A DNA stretch of 64,000 bases from Sapria himalayana (taxonomy: Eukaryota > Streptophyta > Magnoliopsida > Malpighiales > Rafflesiaceae): positions 163,340 to 227,339 of the forward strand of contig JAREIK010000379.1 in assembly GCA_029783825.1 (NCBI GenBank), given 5' to 3'. The position numbers and the translations under genes were made by a program. The notes beneath the pieces were generated by a model. It ran no database searches and was not told the origin of the DNA. It saw only the letters and a program-made list of their open reading frames with translations. Within the stretch, counting starts at the first letter, position 1, and every line of letters starts with the position of its first letter. Below are positions 11,618 through 24,000 of this stretch, in pieces.

Positions 11618-12599
11618 GAGTTTCTGGCAAAGTGATTTTAATGTCAGGGTATGTGACTGATGATGCATCCTTTGGTAGTGTCGGCGATAACAAAAGCCAT
11701 CAATTTGTGGTTGTGATGGTAGTGTTGCCATCCTGTTATAGAAAATACTCATCTGCAATAAGCATTTTGAGTTTCTTTTGTGGTAGGAATGATGGTGATG
11801 GTGCCGATTTTGTTTTGATTGAGTAGGATTGATTTTTCTGGTTATGATGGTGGACCCCATGGTGATCAACATGACAATATTAATACAGACATTTTGCTGA
11901 GGTGTTTTGACCAAGAGAAAATGTGAGTATTTTTCAAAGTCAATATTTTTTTTTTGAAATTTTTGCATAAACTCATTGTAGTATGTGCAACTTATTATTT
12001 TTAATTGATATTTGTATTATCATGTGAGATAAAAAAGAAAGAGAATGGTTAGAATTAGTGTGAGACTATTACGAATAATCTAGTAGAAATTGAGGGTAGA
12101 TATAAACTCCCTTTGGGTTATGTCGGTGAGGATTTGATTTTTGTGTGAGATCACATCAGACTTAGACTAATAAGTAGATGCAAATTAACTCATAACCACT
12201 AGTACACTAGTGCTTGTCGATTAATCAAGTTTATCGAATGTGTTTAACTCTTGTGATACTAGTAAGAGGATTTTGCTTAGTTGTTGACGTGCAGATAGAT
12301 TGATTAAGATGATACGACTTACTATGCGACATGAACATAATTATTTGAGATAATTGTTGGTATGATATCAATATTGATTGATCAAACTGTATTAAAGAGA
12401 TTTGACAAGTAGATATGTAACATTCTTTATATGCATTTTTGAGAGAATAATATGTAGTTTTTTAGTACACATATTCTTGGAGATAAAATATTTCTATCTT
12501 TCTTGGAGGTTTATGAAAGAGCGACTCAATCTTTTACTATTATACCTTGATTGAGTAGTGTATTAATAACAAAGAGAGAAATGAAAAATTTGGTATGAT

Positions 12600-14372
12600 T
12601 ACTCTAAGAGGCAAAAAGGTAACAATGATGTATTCTTTTTGTGATAGGTCAGAACATACTTAGGTGAAGTGTTAGATATTGTACCATAAGTTATGATGAA
12701 CTTTTCTAGGTACAACAACTAATTATAGATGATTGGACCTATTTAGTTTGGTTCTTGTTTGATTTTGTCTATTGGTCATGTCACATTATTCTCTCAGTTG
12801 TATGTCAGATTTTTTTTTTGGGTATTATTGGTTCAGGAACATCTAATCTTCTGTTCACTATCTCACTCCAAAATTTTGCGTAATAGATTTGGAAGCAAAT
12901 ATCTATATCACAGGTAATCATGTTTTTTTTTTAATTTTTTAGAGTCTAAATCCTCTGAGTTTTTTGGTCAATAATATTGTTATATGAGCAAGGCGGCATA
13001 ATAATATCAATGTTAATCTCTTTTTTTATCAATATTGTTTATAATATTATATCAGTGTTTTATCCAAGATTGTCAGAACAAATAAATTATTTTCTTAGGA
13101 ATTGAGTGAGATAAATTATACATCTTATTCTTAACTCAAAGGACCTATTTAGTTTGGTTCTTGTTTGACTTGTCTATTGGTCATGTCACATTATTCTCTC
13201 AGTTGTATGTCAGATTTTTTTTTTTGGGTATTATTGGTTCAGGAACATCTAATCTTCTGTTCACTATCTCACTCCAAAATTTTGCGTAATAGATTTGGAA
13301 GCAAATATCTATATCACAGGTAATCATGTTTTTTTTTTAATTTTTTAGAGTCTAAATCCTCTGAATTTTTTGGTCAATAATATTGTTATATGAGCAAGGC
13401 GGCATAATAATATCAATGTTAATCTCTTTTTTTATCAATATTGTTTATAATATTATATCAGTGTTTTATCCAAGATTGTCAGAACAAATAAATTATTTTC
13501 TTAGGAATTGAGTGAGATAAATTATACATCTTATTCTTAACTCAAAGGACCTATTTAGTTTGGTTCTTGTTTGATTTTGTCTATTGGTCATGTCACATTA
13601 TTCTCTCAGTTGTATGTCAGATTTTTTTTTTGGGTATTATTGGTTCAGGAACATCTAATCTTCTGTTCACTATCTCACTCCAAAATTTTGCGTAATAGAT
13701 TTGGAAGCAAATATCTATATCACAGGTAATCATGTTTTTTTTTTAATTTTTTAGAGTCTAAATCCTCTGAGTTTTTTGGTCAATAATATTGTTATATGAG
13801 CAAGGCGGCATAATAATATCAATGTTAATCTCTTTTTTTATCAATATTGTTTATAATATTATATCAGTGTTTTATCCAAGATTGTCAGAACAAATAAATT
13901 ATTTTCTTAGGAATTGAGTGAGATAAATTATACATCTTATTCTTAACTCAAAGGAATCATTTTAGATATTTATTTATTATTGATTTACTAGTTATTTACT
14001 TGTAATTGGAATATCATTTATTGGAGAAGCTAAAGATTCTAGAGCCCATCACAAAAAGAGTGATATATATCGTGTATGATATATAATAATTAGAAAAATA
14101 TAATATGGTTTCATATCATACATATTGGAGAGTACTAGGAGTGCTTTATTTTATATGACTCACTCATTTGTTTTGGAATCTGTATATTAATCACGTATGA
14201 TGATTTGATATTTTTGTTATTTTTATTAATAATTATATTTGATTTACATAATACTTAGTATTTTATGAAAAATCTCATTTTTTTTTATTTTAATGAAATT
14301 TTATAAAAAAATAAAATTTCAGTTTGAATGTGGTATTAATACTTTGATAAGCAATAATGCATTGAAATATAC
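12600..14372 (+). pseudogene. Copia gag end, protease, pre-integrase and first half of integrase
   Basis: Read through stops, the segment shows a CCHC-knuckle relic (CDRSEHT, then VKC and ILYHK) near 12640-12690, a protease active-site relic GSGTSNLL where copia elements have DSGAS, and a pre-integrase block CFIQDCQNK followed by LYIL. The protease to pre-integrase part occurs three times (12735-13952). After the third copy the integrase begins: FYKKIKFQF then INTLISNNALKYT, the counterpart of the copia block ending SDNAxEYT. The frame breaks off at 14372, where the L1 inserted, and resumes at 20934. Gag upstream (11620-12600) is too decayed to read. Confidence 0.7.
12735..13952 (+). repeat. 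Three tandem copies of a 406-bp segment
   Basis: Copies lie at 12735-13140, 13141-13546 and 13547-13952, each starting GGACCTATTTAGTTTGG. They are nearly identical: the visible differences are GATTTTGTC versus GACTTGTC, one base in a T-run, and one G/A. The unit spans the protease active site and the pre-integrase of the surrounding copia element. The near identity contrasts with the age of the element, so the triplication is recent or the copies are being homogenised. An assembly artefact is also possible. Confidence 0.95.
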
Positions 14373-15776
14373 TTTTTTTTATAAAGTTTGTTTATTAATT
14401 TTAATCATCTCTTTTGGCGGAGGAATACTGTTTGTACAAACTAGAGCTATCCATTTTTCTTTTACACCATTTTCTCTCCTCTAATTATTCTATTATCTCA
14501 AAACTTGTGGAATACATTAAAACAATTATTTTATATGCTTGATATTTCATTTTATGAATTTTACAATTCTATTTGATGGCCTCTTGTACCGCTTCTGTTT
14601 TAAAGTGTGTCCATCTCTAGCTTTAGAGTGTGAGTCCTCTCTTAGTTTTCTCCCCTTAGCTTTTGCTGCCATCTTTCCATCTTTTCCGTTGAACTACTTT
14701 AAGTTTCATTCTTATGTTTTTGCTTCCTTCCTCCGAAGCTTTATGGTTAAGCTTGCAGTTACAACCTCTATATTAGCAAATTCTAAACAACTTGGGAGAA
14801 TTCTACATTCCCTTATACAAACTCCACCTAACTCGCTTTACCCATTACAGACTCCTCTCCTTATTACAAAACATACATAGCAAATTAGAACTCCATGAAA
14901 TTAACAACAAACAGACTTATGGGATTTCCTACACATTGCAATTTCCAAACAATTTTAGCCCCCTCACTTCGACAGCCAGCTTTCCTGCTGTTCCTGTAGA
15001 CAGAAAAAACCAGAAACCAGCACAGCTCCAAGATCAACCTACCCCTTTTCCTCCCCCACCCTTAATTTCAATGCACAGAAAACCACATTGAGATATTGTC
15101 CTTCCCGTCATTGAAGGCCAGTCGACAACCTTCTGTCCTTCTTGGTGCTGCTGTCCGTGAGTTCCAGTAGCTCCTGTAAACATAGGATCCACCTGCAAAA
15201 CTCAACGTACCAAGAAAAAACCTTTTACCCATTCCATTTTATCCCCTTGACTTCTAAGACAACAAATAAACCAAAAAACCCAAGTTCTTCTAGAATCCGT
15301 GTATTTTGTCCCTTCGCCAGCCCAATGGCCTTCCTTGCTGCCTACACCGGGTGGTGCCAATGACTGCTGCACTACAAACAGTTTCTTTAGCCACACCTGT
15401 CAAACCTAAAAGCTGAAAATCCTGCACAATAACAAACAAATCAAAAGAAACAGCCGCCCCCCTCCCCTGCTATGCCCTTACCTTTTAACCCTTAGATAAG
15501 GGAAAGCTACCTTATCCAGTCTAGCTATTCCTTTCAATCTCTCCGTCATATTCTTCTTTTTATATAATCTTTTTCTCATCTCTAGAGTCATATTCTTGCT
15601 AAATTATCCGGTACCACGTTCGCCTCTCGATATATGTGTACTATCGACGCGCTGAGATTTTTCATGGAATTCTTAATTATTTTTATTTCTTCTTCATATT
15701 TTCATAAAAATATATTATTTGATACTAGATCCACTAGTAAATAAGAGTCTACTTGAATTTTTTAAGTTACTTGATC
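14373..15776 (-). other. L1 3' UTR
   Basis: The non-coding tail of the first L1. It is C/T-rich on the plus strand. The part 14385-14480 aligns with the 3' UTR of the second L1 (50015-50087 continued at 55406-55430), including AATCATCTCTTTTG and TTTACAAAC-like blocks. The small plus-strand open frames in it are not protein-like. Confidence 0.6.
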
Positions 15777-18700
15777 TTATTTTCTTACAAACCTGTAACC
15801 CTTCCCAAGTGCACAAATTTCAGCATGTAGGGCTGAAGATGCCTTGCAGGATAGAGTAAAGGCTCTTATTATTCTCTCCTGAGAGTCCCTAATTACTATT
15901 TCCCCACCTATTGCCGCTATGTCTCTACTAAAGCTACTGCCCATTTTAAGAGATATCCTTCCTACGGGAGGTTTGTTCCAATTTATGTGCTTGATACCTC
16001 TTACCTTTATGTTTTTAGTTGTAATTGTCCATTTATTTATATTAGCTCTATCAACTTCTATATTATAAGACTTAATAGGCTTTGTTATAGATATATTACT
16101 AATTTCCTTCCTAATATCTAGTAAAATTACCGTAGTATTCATAGCTATGCTCTGATACCTATTCTTGTTCCTGACCTTTCATATATACCAGATTACTACA
16201 TGAGATATGTTATGGGTTAGCCATTTGCTAATAATATATTTAGATGTTGCTCCTTCCCATTTTTTCACTCGATCGAGTATTCCTACTTTCTTTTTTCTAA
16301 TCTGACAAGATTTTTCCAGCTCTTTCTAGACTTTTGATGTAATTTTTCCTACTGAAAATAGATGATCTAAAGATTCTTCCACCGTGGAACAACATTCGCA
16401 TCTTGATACTAACATAATACCATTTTTTTGAATATTGTTATCTACCAGAATAGCATTAGAGATAACTTTCAATGCTAGCGAACACATTTTTTGTGGGATG
16501 TCATTTTTTCATACCCATTTAAATATAGTTTGTACATGTTTTTTTTTTCTTTTCAATTCCTTGGCCGATTTCAATGTAAATACCCATTGAGGAGTAAGCT
16601 TCCATTTTCAGCCACTCTTTAACAAGGTTAAGTTTGATTCTACTACCTCTTTTTATTTTACAAGTACTTTCCAATTGTTAGAGGTCTTCTTCAAACTCTT
16701 AATCTCTTCTCACATGTATTTAGCTCTCATATATTTTGCCCATAGACTGATATTTTCTTGTAATCTCTACCAGCCTTTACAGTCCCAGGCTGTAGCAATA
16801 TCTGTTAAACTCGTAAAACCTAATCCTGCCTCTTCCTTTGGATGACATATTTGTCGAGTTTTTTCAGTGCAGTTTTGATTTTTCTTCTTTTTTACCACAT
16901 AGAAAAATTGTCATTTCTTTTTCTAATTTCTGTAAAAAGTTCTTAGGATGATGAATTACTGACAAAATGTGTATCAATGTTTTTTGCAGCACATGTGAGA
17001 TAAGAGTAATTCTTCCACCAAAGCTCAGCTGATCCTATGTTCAGCCATTTATTTTCTTTCTCATCTTATCTTGTAAAGGGCTTAAGTACTCTTCTCTTAA
17101 TCTACCTTCATATATAGGACATCCTAAGTATGTTAAACTTTTTTTATTTTGGGTAAATTCTTTGATATTTTTAACTTTTTGAGTCACTTTATCCTGAATT
17201 TTCGATGCTAACATAAACTGGCATTTCTTTTTATTTACTGTTTACCCGGTTTTTATTTCAAAAATATACTATAGATCCATTAAGTTTTTTAATTATCTAC
17301 TACTAGCTTTGGTAAAAATTATCAAATCATCCGCATAGGCTAGACAGCTACTCCTTGGAGTATTTTTGGGTTGTCTAAAAGATAAGATTTTGTCTTCCGA
17401 TATTTTCTTCTTTAGATTACAAATAAATAATTCAAGGTATATGTCAAATAATAGAGGTTACAATGGGTATCCTTGCCTTAATCCTCTACTTGGTTTAAAT
17501 TCTTTTCCTTTTGTTTCATTCACAATGACTTTAACCCACGCACCTGAAACACATCTATATATCAAATCTATATATAATTCTGAGAAATCTAATTTTCTCA
17601 TGACAAAGCAAAGTGTAACACACTCTACCCTGTCAAATGCTTTAGATAAATTCAGTTTCACTACCAGGTTATTTCATCTAGTTTTCGTAGCTAGTTCCTT
17701 CATCATTTCGGATGCTACTTTTATATTTTCCGTCATTAGCCTATTTTTAATGAAACCAGTTTGTTCTAGCGATATTATTTCTGGCATCATGCTACTTAGC
17801 CTGTTTTGAAGAATTTTCGCTAGTATCTTGTAAATCACGTTACATAAGCTAATGGGCCTAAAATCATCACAATACTGTGGAGATTCATTTTTTGGAATCA
17901 ACACAATAAGAGAGTTAGCCCACGTTTTTGGAATTTCCACTCTTACAAAAAAATATGAAATTGCAATTATAAGGTCTTTTTTAATGATATTCCATCATAT
18001 TTGAAAAAAATAATTATTCCAACCATCTGATCCTGTCACACTGTGTTTATTTAAACTTAACACGGTATCTCTAATTTCTACCTCTTCCGGTATATTAACT
18101 ATTCTATTATTTTGTTCATTGGTGATAATTGTATTGAATTCTTTTTTTAACATGTCTCCTACATGTCGGCCATGCCCACCTAAATGACTTTAAAGATACT
18201 CCTCAAATAGAGAAGTTATCTCTATCTCGTTTATCACCCATGTACCATCATCTTTCTTAATCCTTTTAATCTTGTTTCTATGAGTTTTGATCTTTCTCAT
18301 ATTATAAAAAATTTTTGTATTTTTATCTCTCTCCTTTAGCCATTTAGTCCTTGCTGTTTTCAAAAAATTTCTTCCATGTGCAAAGTGAGCCTCAGCTGTG
18401 CTTTAGCCTTGCTAAAATTCTGCCTAGACTCCTCATTTTTATTATTATCATGCTTAGCTTCCAGCCTTTCCACTTATTTCTCTTCTTGCTTAATTTTAAT
18501 ACTCAAATTCTCGAAGCTTTCTTTATTCCATGTTACTAGATGACTTTTTAATCTATATAATTTTAGGTTGAGAATATGTAGTGGTTTACCAGATACTGGT
18601 TTAACCCATGACTTTTCCACCACTTTCTCAAATTGACTATGCTTTACCCACATATTTTGAAACTTAAAATCACTTCTAATATGTTGTTCTTTGCAGATCG

Positions 18701-19412
18701 ATAGAAACAATGGGCTATGATCCGAGCAGGTTCGATTTAATTACCTTAGTCCAATCATCCCATGAGAGGAGATCCACTTGACATTACACAAAACCCTATC
18801 GAGCCTAGCCCATATTGCTCCGCATTTCCGCCAATTATTATACCAAGTGAATCATTAAAATTTATGAAGTCATCCCATGAGAGTAGGTTCGATTTTGAAA
18901 CTGATGAAGTTCATCTATATCAGGTTAGCACTGGCAATTGTATCATTAAAATTTTTCATAGCCACTGAATCTAGAGGCTTACCTCCCTTTTTTTCTTTTG
19001 CATTCTTAATTGTATTAAAATTATCTCCTATAATCTATGGAACATCTTTTCCAGCTATATCTTCCATCTCCCTCCATAATTTATATCTATCTTTTTTAGC
19101 ATTTTTAGCATACACTACTAATATTATTTCTTTTGTAAATTTATCTGTTTTAAAATGTACTACCTGCTCTGTATCTTTTAAGATTTCAATATCTAAATTA
19201 TTATCCCACAAAATCTAGAGTTTACCATTTAAATTCGCCTAGGCGTTATTAAATCCTAAAATATTACTATATTTACCTAATTGGTCCCTATTTACTATGG
19301 GCTCCGCGATAATGACTAATATTATTTTATGAATTCTAATTAATTTTTTAAGTCTATTTAAAGATGAGTTATTTTCCACACCTCTTATGTTCCAGCATAA
19401 ATAATTATCCAT
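15777..19412 (-). pseudogene. L1 ORF2: endonuclease, reverse transcriptase, RNase H (decayed)
   Basis: The replicase of the LINE, which nicks target DNA and copies the element RNA into it. From the 5' side: an AP-endonuclease start MDNYLCWNIRGVENNSS at 19412, endonuclease to about 18700, then the reverse transcriptase with NSLIVLIPK and FRPISLCNVIYKILA (17820-17940), LNLSKAFDRVE (17630-17661), SRGLRQGYPL (17458), and the catalytic YADDLIIF near 17325. A zinc-knuckle region follows (about 16200-17000), then an RNase H domain starting WNKPPVGRISLKMGSSF (about 15920-15990). The first RNase H Asp (normally in NTDGS) is Gly here. Several stops and frameshifts separate these blocks. The start overlaps the end of ORF1 by 8 nt. 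Confidence 0.8.
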
Positions 19413-20815
19413 TATATGTAGATTTAGCTTGAGTTCTAGTTGTGCGTTTGGATTCATGTGTCTTGTATAAATGCTTCTTCATATTTCTTTGCGGATTTGT
19501 TGTACTGGGAGTAGAATGTATTAACTCCCTATATCTATGTTGCTGTCCAAGATGCAATGTCATTCGTTTTATGGCTTCCATCACTTGTTCTCTGGTGAAC
19601 TTATCCCAGTCCTCTTTATACCTTACTAAATCAATTTTAACCTTCTCCTTTTCTCCCTCGTCACTCACTTACACCCTACTTATTGATGGACAACTGAAAA
19701 TGATCGAGTCTTCTTTTGGAAAATCCAGAAGATCCTCTTCAATCCAGGGAAACTCCTCTTTCTCCTTCAAAACCCACCTAAGTTTATTCCTCTTATTCCT
19801 CTTTCTTTTTCCTTTCACCTTTACCTATCCCTCATTATTTTCTCTATCTACCCATTCATCTACCCTCTCCTTAGCTCTATCAGTTTCTACTTTTCTCCAT
19901 ATACTCTTAAAATTACTTCTCTTTCCCTCTCCAATATCTTCTAATTTTATTTCCTTCCTCCCCTCTTTCTCATTTTCAGCCTCTAACCAATCTGACTCCT
20001 CTACCATTTTTTTTCTAGGACTCCTTTCAGGTCATCATTCTTGTCCTTCCTCACTCATCTCTTACCTCATATCCTCCCTTTAGCCTCCTGCCCTATCCCC
20101 TTACTCATCTCCTCTTGGCCTAGCATCCTTTCCCCCATGTCGTGTCCCAACTTTCTACAACCATGCCAGTAAGTTGGAAGGTTCTTTGGCATAACAGGCT
20201 GCCAGAAACCATCTCCTTCTTCCCCTCTACCAATCCAAATGTTTGTGAAAATTATTCAAATTATATTCAACACAAACTCTATCATTATTTGGTCTTACCA
20301 TAGTTACAGTCGCCTTATCACGAAGCATTGGTTTGCCCAAGCACGAAGCAATTGCATATAGAGAGTGCTTGTTATACAGAAAAAGAGTGAGATTCGGGAA
20401 GGGGAACCATACCGAGGCAATCGGTGCTTTCTCGTGTGGATTGAAGTTGTGCATCCATCTCAATATGTGCATGGGATATCCATTTATATTTTATAGACCT
20501 CTTAGCCATAATCTGGAAGTCTTCTTCCACAGTGGGCTGAATAAACACATGCTTAGCGTCAAAATCGCCAAACTTAACCTTCCCTTTAAGCTTCAGTGAG
20601 TTAACAAATTCATAAATATCACTCGTGCGAGGTCTGCCATGGGAGAACTTTCCTACCAGTGTATACTTAAACGGTTCTGCAAGTCGCTCAAGCTCTTCCA
20701 TGGGGAAGATCGCGGGACTCCCGTTTTTCTTTCTAAACTTTGGTAAGGGAGGCGCGGGTTCATTAAAAACCGAAGCAAATGACTTCTTAATGAATAAGGA
20801 GTCTCTATGCTCCAT
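19405..20815 (-). pseudogene. L1 ORF1 with DUF4283 domain (frameshifted)
   Basis: ORF1 of plant L1 elements encodes the RNA-binding, gag-like partner of the replicase. The first frame starts MEHRDSLFIKKSFASVF at 20815 and runs to about 20372. A frameshift near 20440 moves the domain into the next frame (MHILRWMHNFNPHEKAPIAS, then VWFPFPNLTLFLYNKHSLY), which matches the end of DUF4283. The C-terminal part (19405-19668) is rich in charged residues. The protein ends in TAA at 19405-19407, inside the first codons of ORF2. The frameshift and further stops make it non-functional. Confidence 0.7.
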
Positions 20816-20933
20816 TTAGAGCTTGAAAATGACCTGAATTGAGCAGAGATGTGCGGCGAGGCAACGTGTAGTGATGTGATGTGCGACTAGGGCTTCCGAT
20901 GCAAGAGAACTAGCTCCTGCATTGAAAATATAC

Positions 20934-23459
20934 TTTTTGTTAGATTCCTTCTTTCTTGTAAGAGTACTGAATGGTTAATCATGTATCTTGTTCTAGTACT
21001 TCTGCACATAATAGAATAGTCGAGAGGACGATCTAACATTTAGGTAAAATGACTAGAAAAGTTTTACTTCGTATGAATGTATGTAGATATTTTTGGGGCG
21101 AAAATTTTAATTGCTAACTTCTTAATCAAATAAATATCATCTATCATTCTCTCATATTATATCTTATCCTAACTTGTATACTTAGGAGATAAACTATTTT
21201 TATTTTCTAGTCAAGATCTTTGGTTGTATTTACTTTGTTTGAGATCTTTTTGTATACTATAAAAAGATGGTTGCACATGTCATCAATTGTGCTTTTTTTG
21301 GGAACTCTAGTACTTGTAAGAGATATTTGGGTTATTCACCAAAGACTAGCATGTTGATTATGAGTATTGATATCATGTTCTTCTAGCATAAGCTATTCTT
21401 TAAGAATTTGATCTAATAGAAGTTACCTTTGGACATTTATATAGTAGGTTATTTTCTCTTTCTAGTTACTATTTTCATGAATTAGTAATAGTTGACTCTC
21501 CTAGGCGGCATGTCCAATGAGAGATCTCAATATTCGCTTACACCCGATATGATTAGTATGATTGGTTTTAAAGAGAGTATTGATATCTCTCATAGGACGT
21601 GCCACCTAGGAGAGAAACCTAGTGTGAGTATGCCACTGGACACAATGTGTGATTATCCTCAAGAGAGGAAGATGAAAGTTGACAAAGTTGATGATTTAAA
21701 TGTAAAGATGCATACTAGATGGATATGTCCATAATTTATTCTAGACAAATCTTATGTAGTATCTATTTATCAAGCTCTTAATAATAATTTAGATCTTCTG
21801 ATTGTATTACGAAATGAACAAAAGATATATTTTACTCAATATTTTTTATTTCAAGTATTTTCTTATTCTTATTTCAATACTATATATGTTTTGTTTTTTA
21901 TTCTCGCTTGAGAATTGCATGATCTTGATTATTCTATTCGAGACACTTAGTCATCTTTGATGATGATAGACTATGTTGAAAGAATTGAGTTCAATAATAT
22001 TTAATTATATGTGAGATCTCATCCCAAAAATGGTAGGTAAGTTAGTTATGGAATGTAGATGGCTATATATGATGGGGACATGACTAAAGGAAAAGGTTGA
22101 TCAACTCAAGGTTAGGTTGATAGCGAGATATTTTATACAAATTTATGACTTTGACAAATGTAACACTTACTCTCTTAAAGTCAAAATGTTATTAATTAAA
22201 TTGCTACTTTCTATTGCAACATCATATATGTGGATTTTATATCAACTAATTGTATGAGATATATTCATTCGTGGAGATTTAGAGAAAAATATATCTATGC
22301 AATAGTCATCAGGATTTACTATTTCTTGAAATATTGGTATGATGCACAAATTGCAGAAAGGTTTTTGTGGCCTCAAGCAGTCTTGTAGAAAATTATTAAT
22401 ATTATATCTCTGATACATATTATATTTGATTTTAGGAGATATGTGTCAAAATACTCATGTTTTTTTTGATTTAAATCAAGAGATAAATATTTCATGATAG
22501 CTCTACATGTTCATATTGATTATATTTTGATTATCAGAGATGTTTATTTAAGTATATTGTAACTGAAATTATTTTTATAGACTATTTTTCAAATGAAAAG
22601 TTTGGAATCTATGGGATATGTTATTGATATTAAGGTTGGATACTCAAGAATATGATTTTTTTTTTTATATGAGATATGCTTTGGATATATTATTTAAATT
22701 TGGTATGTTGAGATTTATACCAACTGACTCACATCTTAATTTAAGTGTAGACTTAACTATATATTTGGCTGTTTAGTTGAATCTTTTAGATATAGGTTGA
22801 TCGTTGGAAAACTAAATTGTTTGACAATACGTATACATGATATTATTTATGTTGTCAATATAATTAATTAGTTTTTAGTCTCCTAGATAGATTCACATGG
22901 ATATAGTGTTTCTTATTTTCAGGTATGTGAAGGAAGTAGTAAGATGTGAGATTACATTTATATATTATTGTCATAATTAGATAGATATGTATTTAAATTC
23001 TTGTTGGGTTCCTGGGATTATAGAAAGGAGATTAAACATAGATTTTTATATAATTTTTTTTACGAGTAACTTTGTCTCTTGGAAAAATAAAAGAAAGTTA
23101 TTTTGAGATTTATTGTATAGATAGGATACAATGTTATTGTATCAGCCTCAATTAGCATTAATGAATCAATTTCTTATTGGATGAGATTTGTCTTCAGTTC
23201 AGACTTTAATGATAATTTATTATGACACTCAAGAAGCTTGACATATTGTGATTAATCTGGTATTTTATCGGCAAACGAAATATATTGAGGTTGATTATCC
23301 TTTCATTTGGAAGAATATTAAGGATAATTTGATCACTATAATATACGTACCTACTAGTGGTCAGACTGCAAACATATTCACAAAGGCTCTCAGAGTACTA
23401 AATTTTACTATTTTTTTCAAGCTGGAAATTTTTAATAAGTATACTTCAGCTTGAAAAGG
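20934..23459 (+). pseudogene. Copia second half of integrase, reverse transcriptase, RNase H (decayed)
   Basis: Continuation of the copia polyprotein after the L1. Reading across stops: NRIVER near 21010 (end of the integrase core), RMNVCRYFWGENF (21060-21120), KRYLGYSPKTS near 21320 (integrase C-terminal part), then reverse transcriptase blocks VDQLKVRLIARYFIQIYDFD near 22095 and IRGDLEKNISMQ near 22270. The catalytic YVDD position near 22520 reads HIDY. The RNase H end is the clearest: FYRQTKYIEVDYPFIWKNIK (23265-23330) and TSGQTANIFTKALRV (23353-23397). The protein end is followed at once by the 3' LTR. Confidence 0.75.
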
Positions 23460-23654
23460 TATTAAGTTATAGTCTATTTTCGGTTATTTTATTTGTTTAT
23501 TTATTATTTGGAATATATGACTCATGGGCTATCACAAATCACACACACACACACACGATTTATGTTGTATAATTGATTAATTAATTGTTTTATCCTCCTT
23601 TTTTCTTCTCTCTCACTCCCTCTCTCCCCTTTTTTCTTCCTAAGCAGCCCTAAT
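23460..23654 (+). repeat. Copia 3' LTR
   Basis: It starts TATTAAGTTATAG after an A/G-rich polypurine remnant (TTGAAAAGG), and shares ATTTTATTTGTTTATTTATT, CAAATCACACACAC and AAGCAGCCCTAA with the 5' LTR. The first dinucleotide has changed from TG to TA. The exact end is uncertain by several bases. Confidence 0.6.
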
Positions 23655-24000
23655 CTTGGCTCGACACTTGTTATAAAGTAGTTGATTGATACGAGAGTAT
23701 AAACACATCAAGTAAATTTTTTTTATTCATTATTTTTTTCAGTGAACACTATCTACTTGATAATACATTAAATATAATATAAACACATAACAAGGATGTT
23801 TTGATTATGTAAATTAATAAACTAGAACTTCCTAGTCTTGTAATTGATGAACATGAAGCTATGATAATTAAATTATGATTGCTAAGATTTCTAAGAAGAG
23901 GATCCATGTAGCTATCATGAGATCAGGATTTAGATATTTGAATTAATTGTTTCACATCAATTTTTCTTTTTTTCCCTTACTGTTTTCTTGTGTTTTGCAG
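23655..24000 (+). other. Non-coding DNA, probable intron end
   Basis: No element recognised. The last 60 bases are pyrimidine-rich (TTTTTCTTTTTTTCCC, then TTTTGCAG at 23993-24000) and form a good 3' splice site for the exon that follows. Confidence 0.6.

Larger units (their letters stand above)
14373..20917 (-). mobile_element. Full-length L1 LINE inserted in copia integrase
   Basis: A 6.5-kb L1 retrotransposon on the minus strand. Its 3' end is at 14373, marked by a short T-run (poly-A on the other strand), and its 5' end is at 20917. The target duplication is TGCATTGAAATATAC (14358-14372) and TGCATTGAAAATATAC (20918-20933). Order on the minus strand: short 5' UTR, ORF1 with a DUF4283 domain (20815 to 19405), ORF2 with endonuclease, reverse transcriptase, zinc-finger region and RNase H (19412 to about 15777), then a long 3' UTR. 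Removing the L1 and one duplication rejoins the copia integrase frame. Confidence 0.9.
11274..23654 (+). mobile_element. Ty1-copia retrotransposon, split by an L1
   Basis: An old copia element on the plus strand. It has two LTRs that resemble each other (11274-11604 and 23460-23654), a decayed primer-binding site (11605-11617), a gag zinc knuckle, protease, pre-integrase, integrase, reverse transcriptase and RNase H relics in the normal copia order. It is swollen by a 6.5-kb L1 inserted in the integrase (14373-20917) and by two extra copies of a 406-bp internal segment. No clean 5-bp target duplication remains. All coding parts contain stops. Confidence 0.8.

Noticed and set aside
11468..11968. 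Minus-strand 166-codon open frame with Arg-Glu repeats
   Set aside because: The repeats come from the CT microsatellite in the copia LTR. The rest crosses the LTR boundary, primer site and leader and has no domain.
14539..15363. Several plus-strand open frames of 70-110 codons
   Set aside because: They fall in the C/T-rich 3' UTR of the minus-strand L1. No domain or start context supports a gene.
19442..20083. Plus-strand open frame of 213 codons
   Set aside because: It is antisense to L1 ORF1, leucine/serine/phenylalanine-rich, and explained by the purine-rich coding strand of the L1.
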